Below the pieces are notes generated by a model. The model had not been told where the DNA came from and searched no databases. It saw only the letters and a program-made list of their open reading frames with translations. A program made the position numbers and the translations under genes. From Lineus longissimus (taxonomy: Eukaryota > Nemertea > Pilidiophora > Heteronemertea > Lineidae), in contig NC_088323.1 in assembly GCF_910592395.1 (NCBI RefSeq), positions 10,773,501 through 10,837,500 on the forward strand: 64,000 nucleotides of DNA. The letters are read 5' to 3'. Below are positions 1 to 10,601 of the stretch, one piece after another. The stretch's first letter is position 1, and every line of letters starts with the position of its first letter.

Positions 1-1599
1 CAAATTGGTTTCTTAGGCAAGTGCCGTATTAAATGCGTTCTCTTATAGTCTCTTCGTCTTGATGTTCTTAGTGGTATACGTCGTCTCATGCACGGGCCAC
101 CTCGTACGGATCCTTGGGAAACAATAATTCCATCAACGACTCAGTCTCTGTTAACGTCAGCGTTTATTTCTCGACTTGATTACCGTGGTTACATCAGCTT
201 GATTAGAATCATGAACGTAGTGAACGATTATACGATACTTTTAGACCTAACCGTCCTTATACAACGTACTTCAGCTTAGTCTTCCTTACCGGTACTAGCA
301 ATTTTGGCAGTTTAAAATCGACAAGGTTACGGCCTACGCCTAATGTCTGCGCGTGGCAAAACCGGCATTCTTTCTTGAAGCGCCGACAAGTCTTTCTAAC
401 AGTTACATGCGCATGCGCGGGAACATCCAATGTAAAAATTAGGGAGAATTAATTAACTTGGACAGAAAGCAGCTATGTGAACAGGGGAAAACCCTTGTTG
501 GAACAGCCACCGTTTGTGGTCAATTATGAATTGAAGTTGTCCAGCTCTCTATTATGACTCATGCTTGGCTAGTTTCTTAAAAATGTGGTTATGTCCATGT
601 AGAATAAATAGGGTCTGAATAACTTTAGAATTGGTCACCTTCTTGATGTCTATGGTGCGCCTTTTTCCAAATATTGCATAAACTGAGATTATGAAGTTAT
701 AGGCTGATCGCGGATAAAAGTCCTTTTAAGGTTACATGGTTGAACTGAGCACAATTGATAATTATTGCTTCTCAAATGAATATCTATTTCATCTGAGGAA
801 AGCTATTTGCCGGAGGTATCAAATTATGCAAATTATATCGTAAGGGAAGCCATTGTATGTGTGGTAGATGATGGGTCCAATTCAAATAAAAGTCAAAACT
901 CACCAAATTGCAAGAAACACGCATTAATCACATGTCTCTCATAAGTTGTAATATATCGATCAAAAATATGAAACCAAATTGCAAGAAACACGCATAACTC
1001 TTATAAGTAGTAATATATCCATCACAAATATGAAATTTGTGTAATCCACAATAGTGCGATTATTCATTAGCTTCTCCATGTAACATGGTACCTTGTATTC
1101 CATGATGACTTACCACCGTGTATCACATCGCTGGCCAATGACAGATGACAACTACTACGGTTTGACTAGGAAAAAATTCATCACTGGGGGTAGAACTTTT
1201 GTCATTGCCATCTGCAAATATACAGTCAGTCGTCTGATCAAGAACTGAGACTTACCCCTGGACACAAAATTGGCTACCCTCTACCTTCTGCATGGTACAC
1301 TGACTTGTACATCAAAATGCAATGACTTTTATGATCCAAATAAGTAACATAAACGTTGTACCATACACCTCGGTCTTTGTTTGGAATAATATAAGGTTCT
1401 TACTTAGGATTTCAGCACTTAAGAAATCATATCAAATTGCCTTTATAAAAGCGCTCAAATGAAAAAATTAATATTTTCAGATGCCCATATGATACTAGGA
1501 GCTATAATCCACCATACCAAGGGAATTTTTCTTTCAAAAGTAAATTCCAACTGTGTAAAATTTGACTTGGTAAAACATATGTAAACCAACTTGCTAAGT
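1..1599. other. No gene recognised; unique-looking AT-rich DNA
   Basis: I see no long reading frame with family motifs on either strand. The only internal structure noticed is a short tandem duplication near 903-1037, listed separately. Confidence 0.5.
903..1037. repeat. Two-copy tandem duplication of about 70 bp
   Basis: The words CCAAATTGCAAGAAACACGC, GTAATATAT and ATATGAAA occur in the same order at about 903-970 and again at 973-1037, with small differences. This is a simple local duplication with no coding signal. Confidence 0.75.
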
Positions 1600-2130
1600 G
1601 ACCATCCCCTTTGGGGCACGAGACTCGTTATGTCATGTTACCTCTGACAACGAATTTCGGGTTGATCTGATTCTTGACTTGGCCACCAGGGGGCTAGAAG
1701 TGGAAACATAAAAAGTGTGATATCTCTCTTTCGACTATGAGTGACTCGTTTTTTCGATAAAATAATTATGGTAGGTTCTCCTAGCAAGGATACATCACAT
1801 ATCATACAGGTTATTGATTTGGCCTAATTTTCAAGGTCACATAGGTCAAATGGCGTAAATTGGCCGTCTGAGTGTAACTATGGCAGATTTCTTAACTGCT
1901 AAACTTGAAATTTGGTACAAATGACTCCCAACGTCATGTAACCATGTAAACCGAATTTCGATCTGATCTGATTCTCGACTTGGCCAGAACTAAAAAAGGT
2001 AAAAAGTGCAATGATACATCACATGTCATACCGACTTTTGTTTGACCTATATACTATACATGTAGCATGTTTCTTAACCAGGATGAATTCCTAACCACCA
2101 AATATCTATACGGTGAGCATAATGGCCCTT
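1600..2130 (+). repeat. CTCF-motif/DR3 tandem repeat family, member E (two worn units)
   Basis: Worn units share ordered landmarks with the copies at 5660, 29800 and 63430: GGCACG near a TTAACTGCTA word, a GGCCACCAGGGGGC motif (1681-1694), a GTAGGTACTCC-like word, then AGGTCA-cat-AGGTCA (1834-1848) and AAATGGCGTAAATTGGCCG. The right end reads GGTGAGCATAATGGCCCTTGG, as at the ends of members A and B. No reading frame is conserved among members, so this looks like a non-coding interspersed element. Confidence 0.75.
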
Positions 2131-2613
2131 GGCGGTCAGTCCTATTTCAATGGCTACTCAGACATCGGCAAATGCCCTGAACAATATCAGCTGTGAAGCG
2201 AATCGTGAAGTCATCTTGAGATTAGGGAACAATTGCCGGTCAATTAGCCATTCACCAAAGCCAAGCTTATTAAAACTGACGGCCATACCATTATGTTGTG
2301 GATGTTGTTGGTATCAATTCTGTGAAGTGTGAAACTTGTCTCAACTCGCTAAGACATTCGTGCTAGTAATGGTACAACCTTATTCGGCCTAAACACATTC
2401 AGTACATACATTACCTGTACATGTATTACGATATTGTAAGATGCAAATTATGCAGTAAAAGTTCAATAAAACTTACAAAATGTATTACTGACAAACTTTC
2501 ATCATGAATGATCTAGAATTCGAAAAGAAATACCAGTTATGAGGATCATAATCACTGCAGCAATATAGCTTATACCAAGCATCAAAGTCGCAATACAACG
2601 GATTATGATTGAT

Positions 2614-4048
2614 CTACAATGAAGAGATGTGATCAAATATGTTCTGGCGACCTGTAGGAGGCATCTCGCGCTCCGACACTGGTACTACTTTCTGCAATTC
2701 CGTGTACCTGGAACCTCCGTCAGATTTTTCTTGATGAAGAAGGACAAGTGTTTCAAGTAGAGTGGCGATCCTTGATGTATCCCGGGCCCGATTCCTGTCA
2801 AGCTCGAGTCGTTCTTTATCAATCTCAAGCCGTTCCTGCTCGACTTTGAGAAGTTGGTCTTGCACAGACAAGCTGGTGGAAGAAAGCAAGGGCGAGACTC
2901 TGCTAACGGGGTCGATCCAGGGGAAGTTGCAGTGGCCTGCAGTGATGACGATCTACTGTCATGACTGGTCGCGCATGTTGATGGGGATGGTGACAGCTTT
3001 CGCTTTCGAGGCGGTACCCTGGGTTGGTGAGAGGATAGGGATGCACTGGTATCCAACGAAGATCCAACATCGTCAAACCGGTTCCTTCATCATATAAAGA
3101 GAAAGTCTTCGTGTGATCGTCATCAATAGTGGAGTTCATGTATTCATCATCGATCGGATAGTCAACGTCGTTAGCAGTGGCAGATGCTTCTCTTGCGGTA
3201 GGTCTCGTGGTTGCCATTGTCTGCAAAGCATCATAGGAGTTTGATCATAATCACATACAGTCAAGTTCAACTTTAGTTTAAAGTTGAATATGCATCAACA
3301 TTATAGCCACTGGTATAGGCGAAACAATATTTATTGTGATCTGGAGAGTCGCCCCACCAAGACATGCCACGGCTTTGCTTTCCCATTATAAGAATTCATT
3401 TTCCAAGTCAAAAGACCCCGGCTCATTTTGGTGAAACTCTTAGTGAAATCGATTAAAAAAACAACTCCACAAAATATGCTGCATAACGCTGTTGTACAAT
3501 AGAAAAGGCCCGGGATTCTCAAAGCTGGTATATCGGCTTCTGGCCGGGGTTCAAAGGGTTAATATAACAGAGTAAAACATAACGCATGCGTAGGCCTACC
3601 TTCAGCTGGTTAGGTCTCGGTTGATCATGATATACAGCTGTGTCAGCCGTGTCTATCCCCCCTTCTATACCATGGATCCTGATATTGCCCAGGATGCCGA
3701 TGATGGGGTTGTCGGCATCCGTCATCGCCGGTGTCTGGGTGGTTTCGGTTTCAAGCGGCACGTTTCCAGTTTTCTCGGCTTGTATCCGCTCTTGGCAAGC
3801 CTTTTTCTTTGTTCTTGTCTTGAGGTCTTCCCACTTTTTTTTAATTTCCTCGGTAGTGCGTTAACACGGCGAGATTGAATTGATCCGGAAAAAGATATTT
3901 TTCCAGATACCATTCTTCCTCTGCATGGTCACCAAATCATTGAACTTTGAGCTGAGGATGGTCCAATTTTGTTCAAATGATTCTACCAACTTCTCCACCT
4001 CTTTGGGAGTGAAATTTGGCTTTCGTGTCTTCTTCCGATCATCCATCA
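2614..4048 (-). pseudogene. Broken Myb/SANT-like DNA-binding gene of PIF/Harbinger type
   Basis: The first part (4048 down to about 3700) opens with MMDDRKKTRKPNFTPKEVEK followed by the W-rich Myb/SANT-like fold that PIF/Harbinger transposons encode beside their nuclease. A probable intron (donor near 3600, acceptor TTTGCAG just before 3226) leads to a second exon with an acidic and Ser/Pro linker, then a coiled coil rich in ER/EL heptads (about 2890-2700). Successive parts lie in different frames: a stop follows the first Myb helices near 3861, a shift lies near 3070, and another near 2890. I read it as a decayed transposon-derived gene. In intact Harbinger elements this protein helps the nuclease enter the nucleus and bind termini (known for the family). 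No matching nuclease lies next to it. Confidence 0.6.
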
Positions 4049-4255
4049 TGCGTGTGTAATAGACAAATGCAGAATGATTACATGGAATGCATTCCTCCAT
4101 ACGAGATGCGCTACACAGGTGCAGGACGCAATTTGCGCTAGCGTTGTGACATGGTTGCGTTAGCTTTATGAATATCACGCAACGCAAACTAAAAGTTCCC
4201 GCAACCTCCACGCAAACGCAGATTGAGTTGACGCTTCTGCGCGGGCTTAGTGAAT

Positions 4256-4586
4256 TGGCTCCCTGGCTCTGATTCTGAACACCAGCAAAATGGTGATTTT
4301 GATGGTGAAACTGCAGCTAAGCGTATGAAAGTTTGCGGGCCTACTGATTACCACTTTGTTTTGAATGACATGGTGGCTGTCGTTTGAGGACAATTGGTAC
4401 CCTGGAATTGTTAATAAAGTGATAAGTGATAATATTGGTGAGGTAAAATACATGTGTCGTGCTGGGCAGTCGCAAGATGGATTCATTTGGCCATCCAAAA
4501 CTGATATGGGGAAACAGAAAATCAGTTTGTCATTGCTTCCAGTTTGCAATTGTCAACTACATCGTCTGGAAGACAATGGAAGGTAG
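4256..4586 (+). pseudogene. Decayed coding fragment with a Tudor-like WYPG segment
   Basis: From 4256 a frame reads an acidic linker, then a basic KRMK word and YHFVLNDMVAVV before an in-frame TGA near 4386. The adjacent frame continues at once with FEDNWYPGIVNKVI, then VKYMCRAG and GFIWPSKTD. This resembles a Tudor/SH3-like barrel seen in invertebrate transposon-linked proteins (recalled from family knowledge, not searched). A single-base shift near 4384 explains the break. A stop follows at 4584. No partner gene is evident. Confidence 0.4.
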
Positions 4587-4590
4587 AAAA

Positions 4591-5659
4591 TGTGGCTTCA
4601 TTTAATAAAAAATACAGTCTCTATTACAATCAATATTTCAAGGTTTGAAATGGGGTTGCCGCAGAACTGTTGGATAAATTTGGAACTAAATTTCTGCGCC
4701 CAACCCATTGCAATGGTAGAGCAGGTTGGGGGTGTTACTGTTCTGATTTATTTCTTACATGTTGTATTGTTTTAAAATTTTATGATGATGTGAAGTGATC
4801 TATTTTCATGCTTACCTGTTAGTCATGCAATAACCGACTTTCGTCCATTTGTCAGATTTTGCTGTCCTACTGTGTTGAGAATAGGTTGAAATGAATTGAA
4901 AATAGGCTGTTTTGTGAATAAATTTTCCATTTATTGACTTTTTAATGCAGTATTTGTCATTAGCATGCCTGTTTGACTGTGATTTGATGTATCACACTTG
5001 GTATTTCTTTGAAAATGTACTTCCGCCAAATTTATATTGCCGCCGAAAATCCAATATGGCTGCCATGTAACCAATATGGCTGTCATATGACCAATATGGC
5101 CGTCAAATGACCAATATGCCCGCCACGTATGATTTTCATACTTTATCTATGTGTATTTGCCGTTGAATAATTGACAAGATTCATTTTTAAAGCAGTTTCA
5201 ATGAAAACTAATCCAAATTCAAGATGGCCACCAGCATGCGCGCCATTTGACCTTTTCTAGAGGTCGAAGGTCAAATCTGATGTCGCGATGTTGTCGGGCA
5301 CCCCTGAAACCTGTAAGGTGTGGCATTTCATTGATTTTGATGGTTATTAAAGGAATTATTCAGAATTTAAACTTTCTAGCCAGAGTAAATATTTGGACTT
5401 TGAAAATACTAGAACTAGAATACTAGACTAGAACAGCAATTAGCGATACCTAATTGACCTTAACCATTAGAAACAATTGCAAAAATCTCTCAATGACAAG
5501 CGTGGGTTTTGGTTATTTTCTCCATAACTGGTTGGTCGATTTTGAAAATCAAAAACTGCTGTGTTCCTTTCTTCAAGCTCAAGCCAATACACTCAAATTC
5601 AGATAGATATTGACATGTCTTAATTTTTCTGTGACCCCCTAGTACAATGTTCCGAGGAC
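4591..5659. other. No gene recognised, apart from a 20-bp tandem repeat
   Basis: Reading frames here are short and lack family motifs. The CCAATATGGC repeat at 5051-5130 is listed separately. Confidence 0.45.
5051..5130 (+). repeat. Four exact-period 20-bp units with CCAATATGGC
   Basis: CCAATATGGC (last copy CCAATATGCC) starts at 5051, 5071, 5091 and 5111. The alternate ten bases vary more. A related AAGATGGCC word occurs near 5221. Confidence 0.85.
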
Positions 5660-7110
5660 ATATTTGGCTCACCGGTATGGTGAATCTATACAACACTGCA
5701 GTGTCTGTAGTCCGTCGTCGTCGTCTGTCGTATCCTATTTCAAAAGCAGTGGCACGTTTCTTAACTGCTGGGGCTATGGACTCAAAACTTTGTATGCTTG
5801 ACCCCTTAGGTCAGATGACCTTTAGCACTGAATTTTTAGTCCGGTCTGATTATTGACTTGGCCACCAGGGGGCCATAAATTTGCCGTTTGAGTGTAACTG
5901 TGGGACGTTTCTTAACTGGTAGGGCTTTGAACTTGGAATTTTTTACGCATGACTCCCTAGGTCAGATGACCTCTGACAGCCAATTTTGGTCTAATCTGAT
6001 GCTTGACTTGGCCACCAGGGGGCCAAAGCTGAAAACACAAAAAGTGTGATGTCTCACTTGTTAGTGATTTGTTTTTGATGATGGTAGGTACTCCCAGCAA
6101 GGTACATCACATATCGTAGAGGTTTTCGATTTGACCTATTTTTCAAGGACATAGAGGTCAAATGGCATAAATTGGCTGTTTGAGCGTAACTGTGGCACGT
6201 TTCGTAACTGCTAGGGCTATGGGCTTGAAACTTTGTACACAAGGCCCCCCCCCCCCCCCCCAGGTCAGTTTACCTTTGACACTGAATTTTGGTCTGATCT
6301 GTTTCTCGACTTGGACACCAGGTGGCAAAAAGTGAAAACCTAGAAAGTGTGATATCTCGCTCATTAGTGATTGGAATTCGATAAAGTTGTTGTGGTTGGT
6401 ACTCCCAGCAAGGATACATTACATATTATACAGGTTTTTGATTTGACCTACTTTCCAAGGTCATAGAGGTCAAATGCCGTGAATTTGCTGTTTGGCGGCC
6501 TAACTATGGCATTGACAATTGGCAATGACTATTAAGTTCATATTTGTTGAACATTATCCCAAATATAAAGTTGGTCTACGTTCAGGATTTCCACATATCA
6601 AGTGCCCTATGATTAGGATACAGATACTAGAAGTACCTCAGAGTCTTCCTCTGTCATATCTACATACATACATACATACAAATAGCATATATATAGCGCA
6701 AAATCCAATTAGAAAAATTGCTCAGCTGCGCTTAACAAAAACACTGTTCAAATAGTTTGGTTTTTAATCTTCTTTTGAACTCGCTGACGGTGGAGCTGTT
6801 GCGGGTGTTAGTGTCCAGCGAGTTCCATAATTTGCTGGCATAAACTGTAAAGCTTCTGCCACCAAAAGTCTCAAGGCGATACCTGGGAGTCACCAACAAC
6901 TCTTGGTTATCCGATCTCAGGGATCGCCCTGGGACATACGATGGCAGGATGTCCGAGATATATGATGGAGCCATGTTGTTTTTGGCTTTGAACACCATGA
7001 GTAAAACCTTGAAATCGATGCGATATGGTATCGGAAGCCAGTGGAGAGTTCATCTCAAGGAACATTCATTGTCAATAAAGTCGTTACCTAAATACCGGTG
7101 AGCGCAGTGG
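5660..7110 (+). repeat. CTCF-motif/DR3 tandem repeat family, member A, with a LINE inserted
   Basis: Starts with GGCTCACCGGTATGGTGA, then a CCGTCGTCGTCGTC run, then three worn units of roughly 150-300 bp beginning at a GGCACGTTTCTTAACTG word (near 5750, 5904 and 6192). CTCF-like motifs lie at 5859-5874, 6009-6024 and 6312-6326. A DR3 AGGTCA pair lies at 6458-6472. The distal end GGTGAGCGCAGTGGCCCC (about 7098) matches the right ends of members B and E. A LINE fragment (6660-7065) interrupts it. Confidence 0.75.
6660..7065 (-). pseudogene. 5'-truncated CR1/Jockey-like LINE: C-terminus of reverse transcriptase protein plus microsatellite tail
   Basis: The frame ending at 6732 includes KNNMAPSYISDILPSYVPGR, SLRSDNQELLVTPRYRLETF and LWNSLDTNTRNSSTVSEFKR. 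This is the signature C-terminal extension of CR1/L2/Jockey-type LINE proteins (established family feature). The frame is open upstream to about 7060 with a LPIPYRIDFK-like stretch, where the homology stops, as expected for a 5'-truncated insertion. A short TGTA-type microsatellite (6662-6681) lies past the stop as the 3' tail. The catalytic RT domain is absent, so the copy is dead. Confidence 0.8.
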
Positions 7111-8089
7111 CCCCTGGCCTTTTCATTTTACTTTGCCAGCTATATTTCTTCATTTCTATTCAAGTTTCTTTTTTCTTTCAGTTGGGACCATGGTTAGCAG
7201 TAGAGATTCCAGATTTAATAAGTAAAGGAATAGTTCATCATAAAGAAACAGGAGCAAGTAATTAGGATGATTTCTGAAATGGTCTTTTGAGCTTCGTCAC
7301 ATCTGTATGGACTTCGGAGAAAGCACAGACCTTCCAGAGGGGGCACACGTCAGGTATTATGTTCACAAAGGGGATTGTGGATCTTTTTGAGGCAATGAAC
7401 CACCAGTAACCAGACATCAAGTCTGCATCAACCAATTAGAAAGTAGCATTGAGAGGAGACTTTTGACATAGCTGTGTGACTGGAGTATCCAGATGCCATG
7501 TTCACAAAGTTTTGAAAAAACAGGATGTTAAAAAAATCAAACAGTATTGTCACAATTTTGTAAAAACATCTGATAGTGTGTAGTACGAAGTTTCACATCT
7601 ATTTCTCGAGGATGAACACATCAGGGGGAAATAACTTAGGAGGAAGATTCTCAAAGACACCATTCAAATGCATCATTCAAATGCAGTTTTAGTAGTCTAA
7701 TTGCTATTTGAGTGTTGTTCATTCTATCTATCCATCCATCTGTTGACACACTTGGCATTTTTTAACCATATGGCCCTGGCTTTTCAAGTCAGAATAGCAA
7801 GGAAATCATTGTTAGGATTCATACTGTGTCAACAAGGCATTGTTCACTGAAGTGGCCATAGCACTAGCAGACGACAAAAACAAGTTTAAAAAGGGTGTCA
7901 GATTCAACAGGGATTTTCTCCTGTTCTGTGGCCACTTGGCATGGATTGCTACTCTCTAAAAAGTATAGAGTGAAACTTCGCGGAGCGACTTGAATATCCC
8001 CACATTTACATACGGCAAATAGGCCGATCGGAACCTAATAACATTGATCGGGATTAATACGCAGTTCAACTAACAACGGAGTGTTAGCT
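7111..8089. other. No gene recognised
   Basis: A good-looking splice acceptor (pyrimidine tract then TTTCTTTCAG, near 7181) precedes a 27-codon frame ending near 7264. Nothing else supports a gene. Confidence 0.35.
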
Positions 8090-8320
8090 CTGCTACCTCC
8101 ACCCTCCATCTACCCTTCACCGACCCTTCACTGGCCGCCGACCCTTCACCGATCACTGGCCTTTCACCGACCGCTGTCTTTCACAGACCACCGGTGCTTC
8201 ACCGACCACCGTCTTCCACAGACCACCGGCACTTCACCGACCACCGTCTTTCACAGACCACCGGCCCTGCACCGGCCACCGACCCTTTAACCGATCACCG
8301 GCCCTTCACTAACAATCGGC
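8090..8320 (+). repeat. Minisatellite of CCTTCACCGACC-type units
   Basis: Units of about 16-17 bp, doubled to about 33 bp (ACCACCGTCTTTCACAGACC and CTTCACCGACC alternating), run through the segment with decay at both ends. The 69-residue frame across it only reflects the repeat (FTDHR/HRPP) and is not counted as a gene. Confidence 0.85.
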
Positions 8321-8399
8321 ACTTACGACCATGGGTAATAAGTAGGGAGAATAGGTTGAAATGGATTTAATTATGTCATAATAAGAGTACCGGTACGTT

Positions 8400-8945
8400 A
8401 GAGTACGTTTTGATCAAACATTATTGCCAATCCAATGTAAAGATGTGTCGATGTTTTGGCGTGCTCCGCAACAATGGTTATTAGGGCTACCGCGGATGCA
8501 ACTGTACGTTTGGTTTGGTTAACAAGCGTAGAAGGCGTAAGACAATTTAACACTTTTTTTTGTTGTAATTTGTGTGAGGTTATATATTTATAATAACATT
8601 TACATTGGTATTTTACACATAACTCGCATCGTAAAAAAATGCAATGTAAAAAAATGTTCATAGTTACAAGAATTTGCCAATGGCAATAATGAATAATGAA
8701 TAATAGGCCTATAGCCTAATTTTAGACAATGTTCGATCATTGTGACGCACGTGTGCATGGCTGGGTGTGCTAGAGTATTGGATAACATTGTCTGCCGCGA
8801 CGTCGACAATGTCCATTATGAGATCTTCTTGGGGGTGGTGTTCCGCGATCATCATGTCCATGGTGTTCCTCTCCCGCTCATCCTCTGGCATTTGACGAAA
8901 TGATTCCTGGTACTTAAGCTCTGTGTGTCCACTTTCTCTGATGAG
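8400..8945 (-). pseudogene. Possible remnant related to the 12540-12900 Merlin-flanking sequence, with a short coding-like frame
   Basis: Between about 8400 and 8760 several words recur in the same order as downstream of the Merlin gene at 12540-12900: GCTCCGCA, ATGGTTA..ACCGCG, ATTTTACAC, ATAGTTACAAGA and TTGTGACGCAC. The minus frame from about 8945 to 8709 is hydrophilic, with MPEDERERNTMDMMIAEHH, and could be a protein C-terminus, but I do not recognise it. The similarity is weak and seen by eye only. Confidence 0.3.
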
Positions 8946-8948
8946 TTT

Positions 8949-9019
8949 TTTAGCTCAGCTGACTAAGTCAGCCGAGCTTGTCAAATAAGTTGTTCAGTGG
9001 CGTCCGTCTGTCCATCCAT

Positions 9020-9053
<34 letters not shown>

Positions 9054-9065
9054 GTTAAACCCATG
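8949..9065 (+). repeat. Hairpin plus CCAT microsatellite start of an interspersed repeat
   Basis: AGCTCAGCTGAC-taa-GTCAGCCGAGCT forms a near-perfect stem. It is followed by GTGGCGTCCGTCTGTCC and a run of CATC units to about 9058. The layout (terminal hairpin, GTGGCGTCCGTC, short microsatellite) is the same as at 63432, which suggests a related repeat family. The body further downstream is not obviously the CTCF-motif unit. Confidence 0.6.
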
Positions 9066-10600
9066 GTGCACATTTTGTAACCGTAAGACCTAGAGACTTC
9101 AATTTTGCATTTCTGGATACTTCTGGTCAAACTCTACTTTCAAAACAAAATTTGTCGCCATTCGACCTACTTCCTGCGAGCGAGAGTGCATGAAGGAAAC
9201 TGGCCTATATCGGCCTAGGAGCAGCAGAATTAGTCGAAATATGCTCTAATATTAAGATAAAATTCTTGAAAATCTATTTTATTGAGAAAAAGTTCAAAAT
9301 TTTAACAGGAGAGGGCGCTACCTGCCTTTTAGTTATTTCTGCCGATTCAAATTCCCGCCCGATGACGTCAGCCATCAATGAAGTCTCCTATTTGCCAGTT
9401 CTCAAAACATGGCAGCTACACAACAAAAGCAGTAGGCCTAGCTCCAGGAACAAATCACTGTTCACTTCAGCTTCGTAATCGATTGTAACCCCACTTTATT
9501 GTGTTTTGTGTGGTGTTCCTATTCAATCAACGATGTAAGGCCTTATTATGTTGGTTTTAATTGAGAAGGTGCATTATAAGCGGCGTACGAAATACCGAAG
9601 CGGAGACAAAATGGCGGCATGTTGTTTACGCCTGGAGCTCAATGACACTCAAGTACCCAATTTTCTGCTTAAAAAGTAGTCTGGTAGGCGATATTATCAC
9701 TACTTCGTTTCAGTGGTAGTCATAAGGTCTTTAGGGACTACTTTCAGAAATTAGTTCTTGAAAATTTGGCCACATTTCTGTGAAAACGATATCGGAAGTG
9801 CATGCTCTGTTCGCGATGACATCGCCGATGTATTTTGAAGTGGAGAATTCCCACAGTATGTGCAGTGAATCGGCATGATTCTGTTCGCCTATTAAGTTTT
9901 AGTTCTACGATTCTTTCATGAGTAAAAAGTAGACATTCTAAGCAATACAATAATGTCACTCCCATAAAAATTGATTGGAAATTGAGGGAGCTACGGCATT
10001 CTGTTCGGCAACTGGCAGCGCTGAAAAAATACATTGCATACTGTACAATACCAAATGGCACATTTTAAAAAGCGCTCATTGGACAACGTAGGGAATCACC
10101 AGAAATGACGTCATCGCTGGTATAAATAGAAAACTACGGTGGCGCAGTAGAGCACAAGAAAAGGTTTAGCATTAACTTCGTCATGCAAGCTTCAGCAACA
10201 AAACGATTTCTCATGAATGATTTATTTGATCATCATCAGCTTGTTTCCCCTGATAGATAAAAAAATGATTTACAATTTCCATCAAAGTTTTCTATTTTGT
10301 GTATAGTCACATGTTATTTAACTGACAGTTTTGAATATTCGCGGGAAAATACTTCGTACTTGTAAACGAGGCTATGACAATGAGTGTCCTCATTCATGGC
10401 ATAAACTTAATGTTTCGGTATATATTTTCATACGATGATTTCACCCGAATTATGGTCAGAATTGAGGAATGAACAGTGGCATAATTATGTCAACCAAAAA
10501 CATTGGTACCGTAGTGAACGCAAAAGGATATCAAATACCATGGAGCATGCCATTTTCATGCATAATGAACTGAACACCGGGAAGATATTAATGATATCAA
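9066..10600. other. No gene recognised; contains a promoter-like CRE plus TATA site
   Basis: Short frames only. AAAATGGCGGCATG (about 9608) is a YY1-like ATG context opening just 22 codons. The CRE/TATA site near 10105 is listed separately. Confidence 0.4.
10105..10129 (+). promoter_or_regulatory. Putative core promoter: CRE next to TATA box
   Basis: TGACGTCA is followed after about 10 bases by GTATAAATAG. Palindromic CRE sites close to a TATA box are a common animal promoter arrangement. No gene is recognised downstream, so the function is only inferred. Confidence 0.35.
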
Positions 10601-10601
10601 C

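Noticed and set aside
6242-6262. Run of C, and G runs near 41381 and 41721
   Set aside because: Simple homopolymers prone to assembly error; no structure built on them.
9608-9680. AAAATGGCGGCATG as a possible gene start
   Set aside because: The frame ends after 22 codons without a clear donor; kept only as a note.
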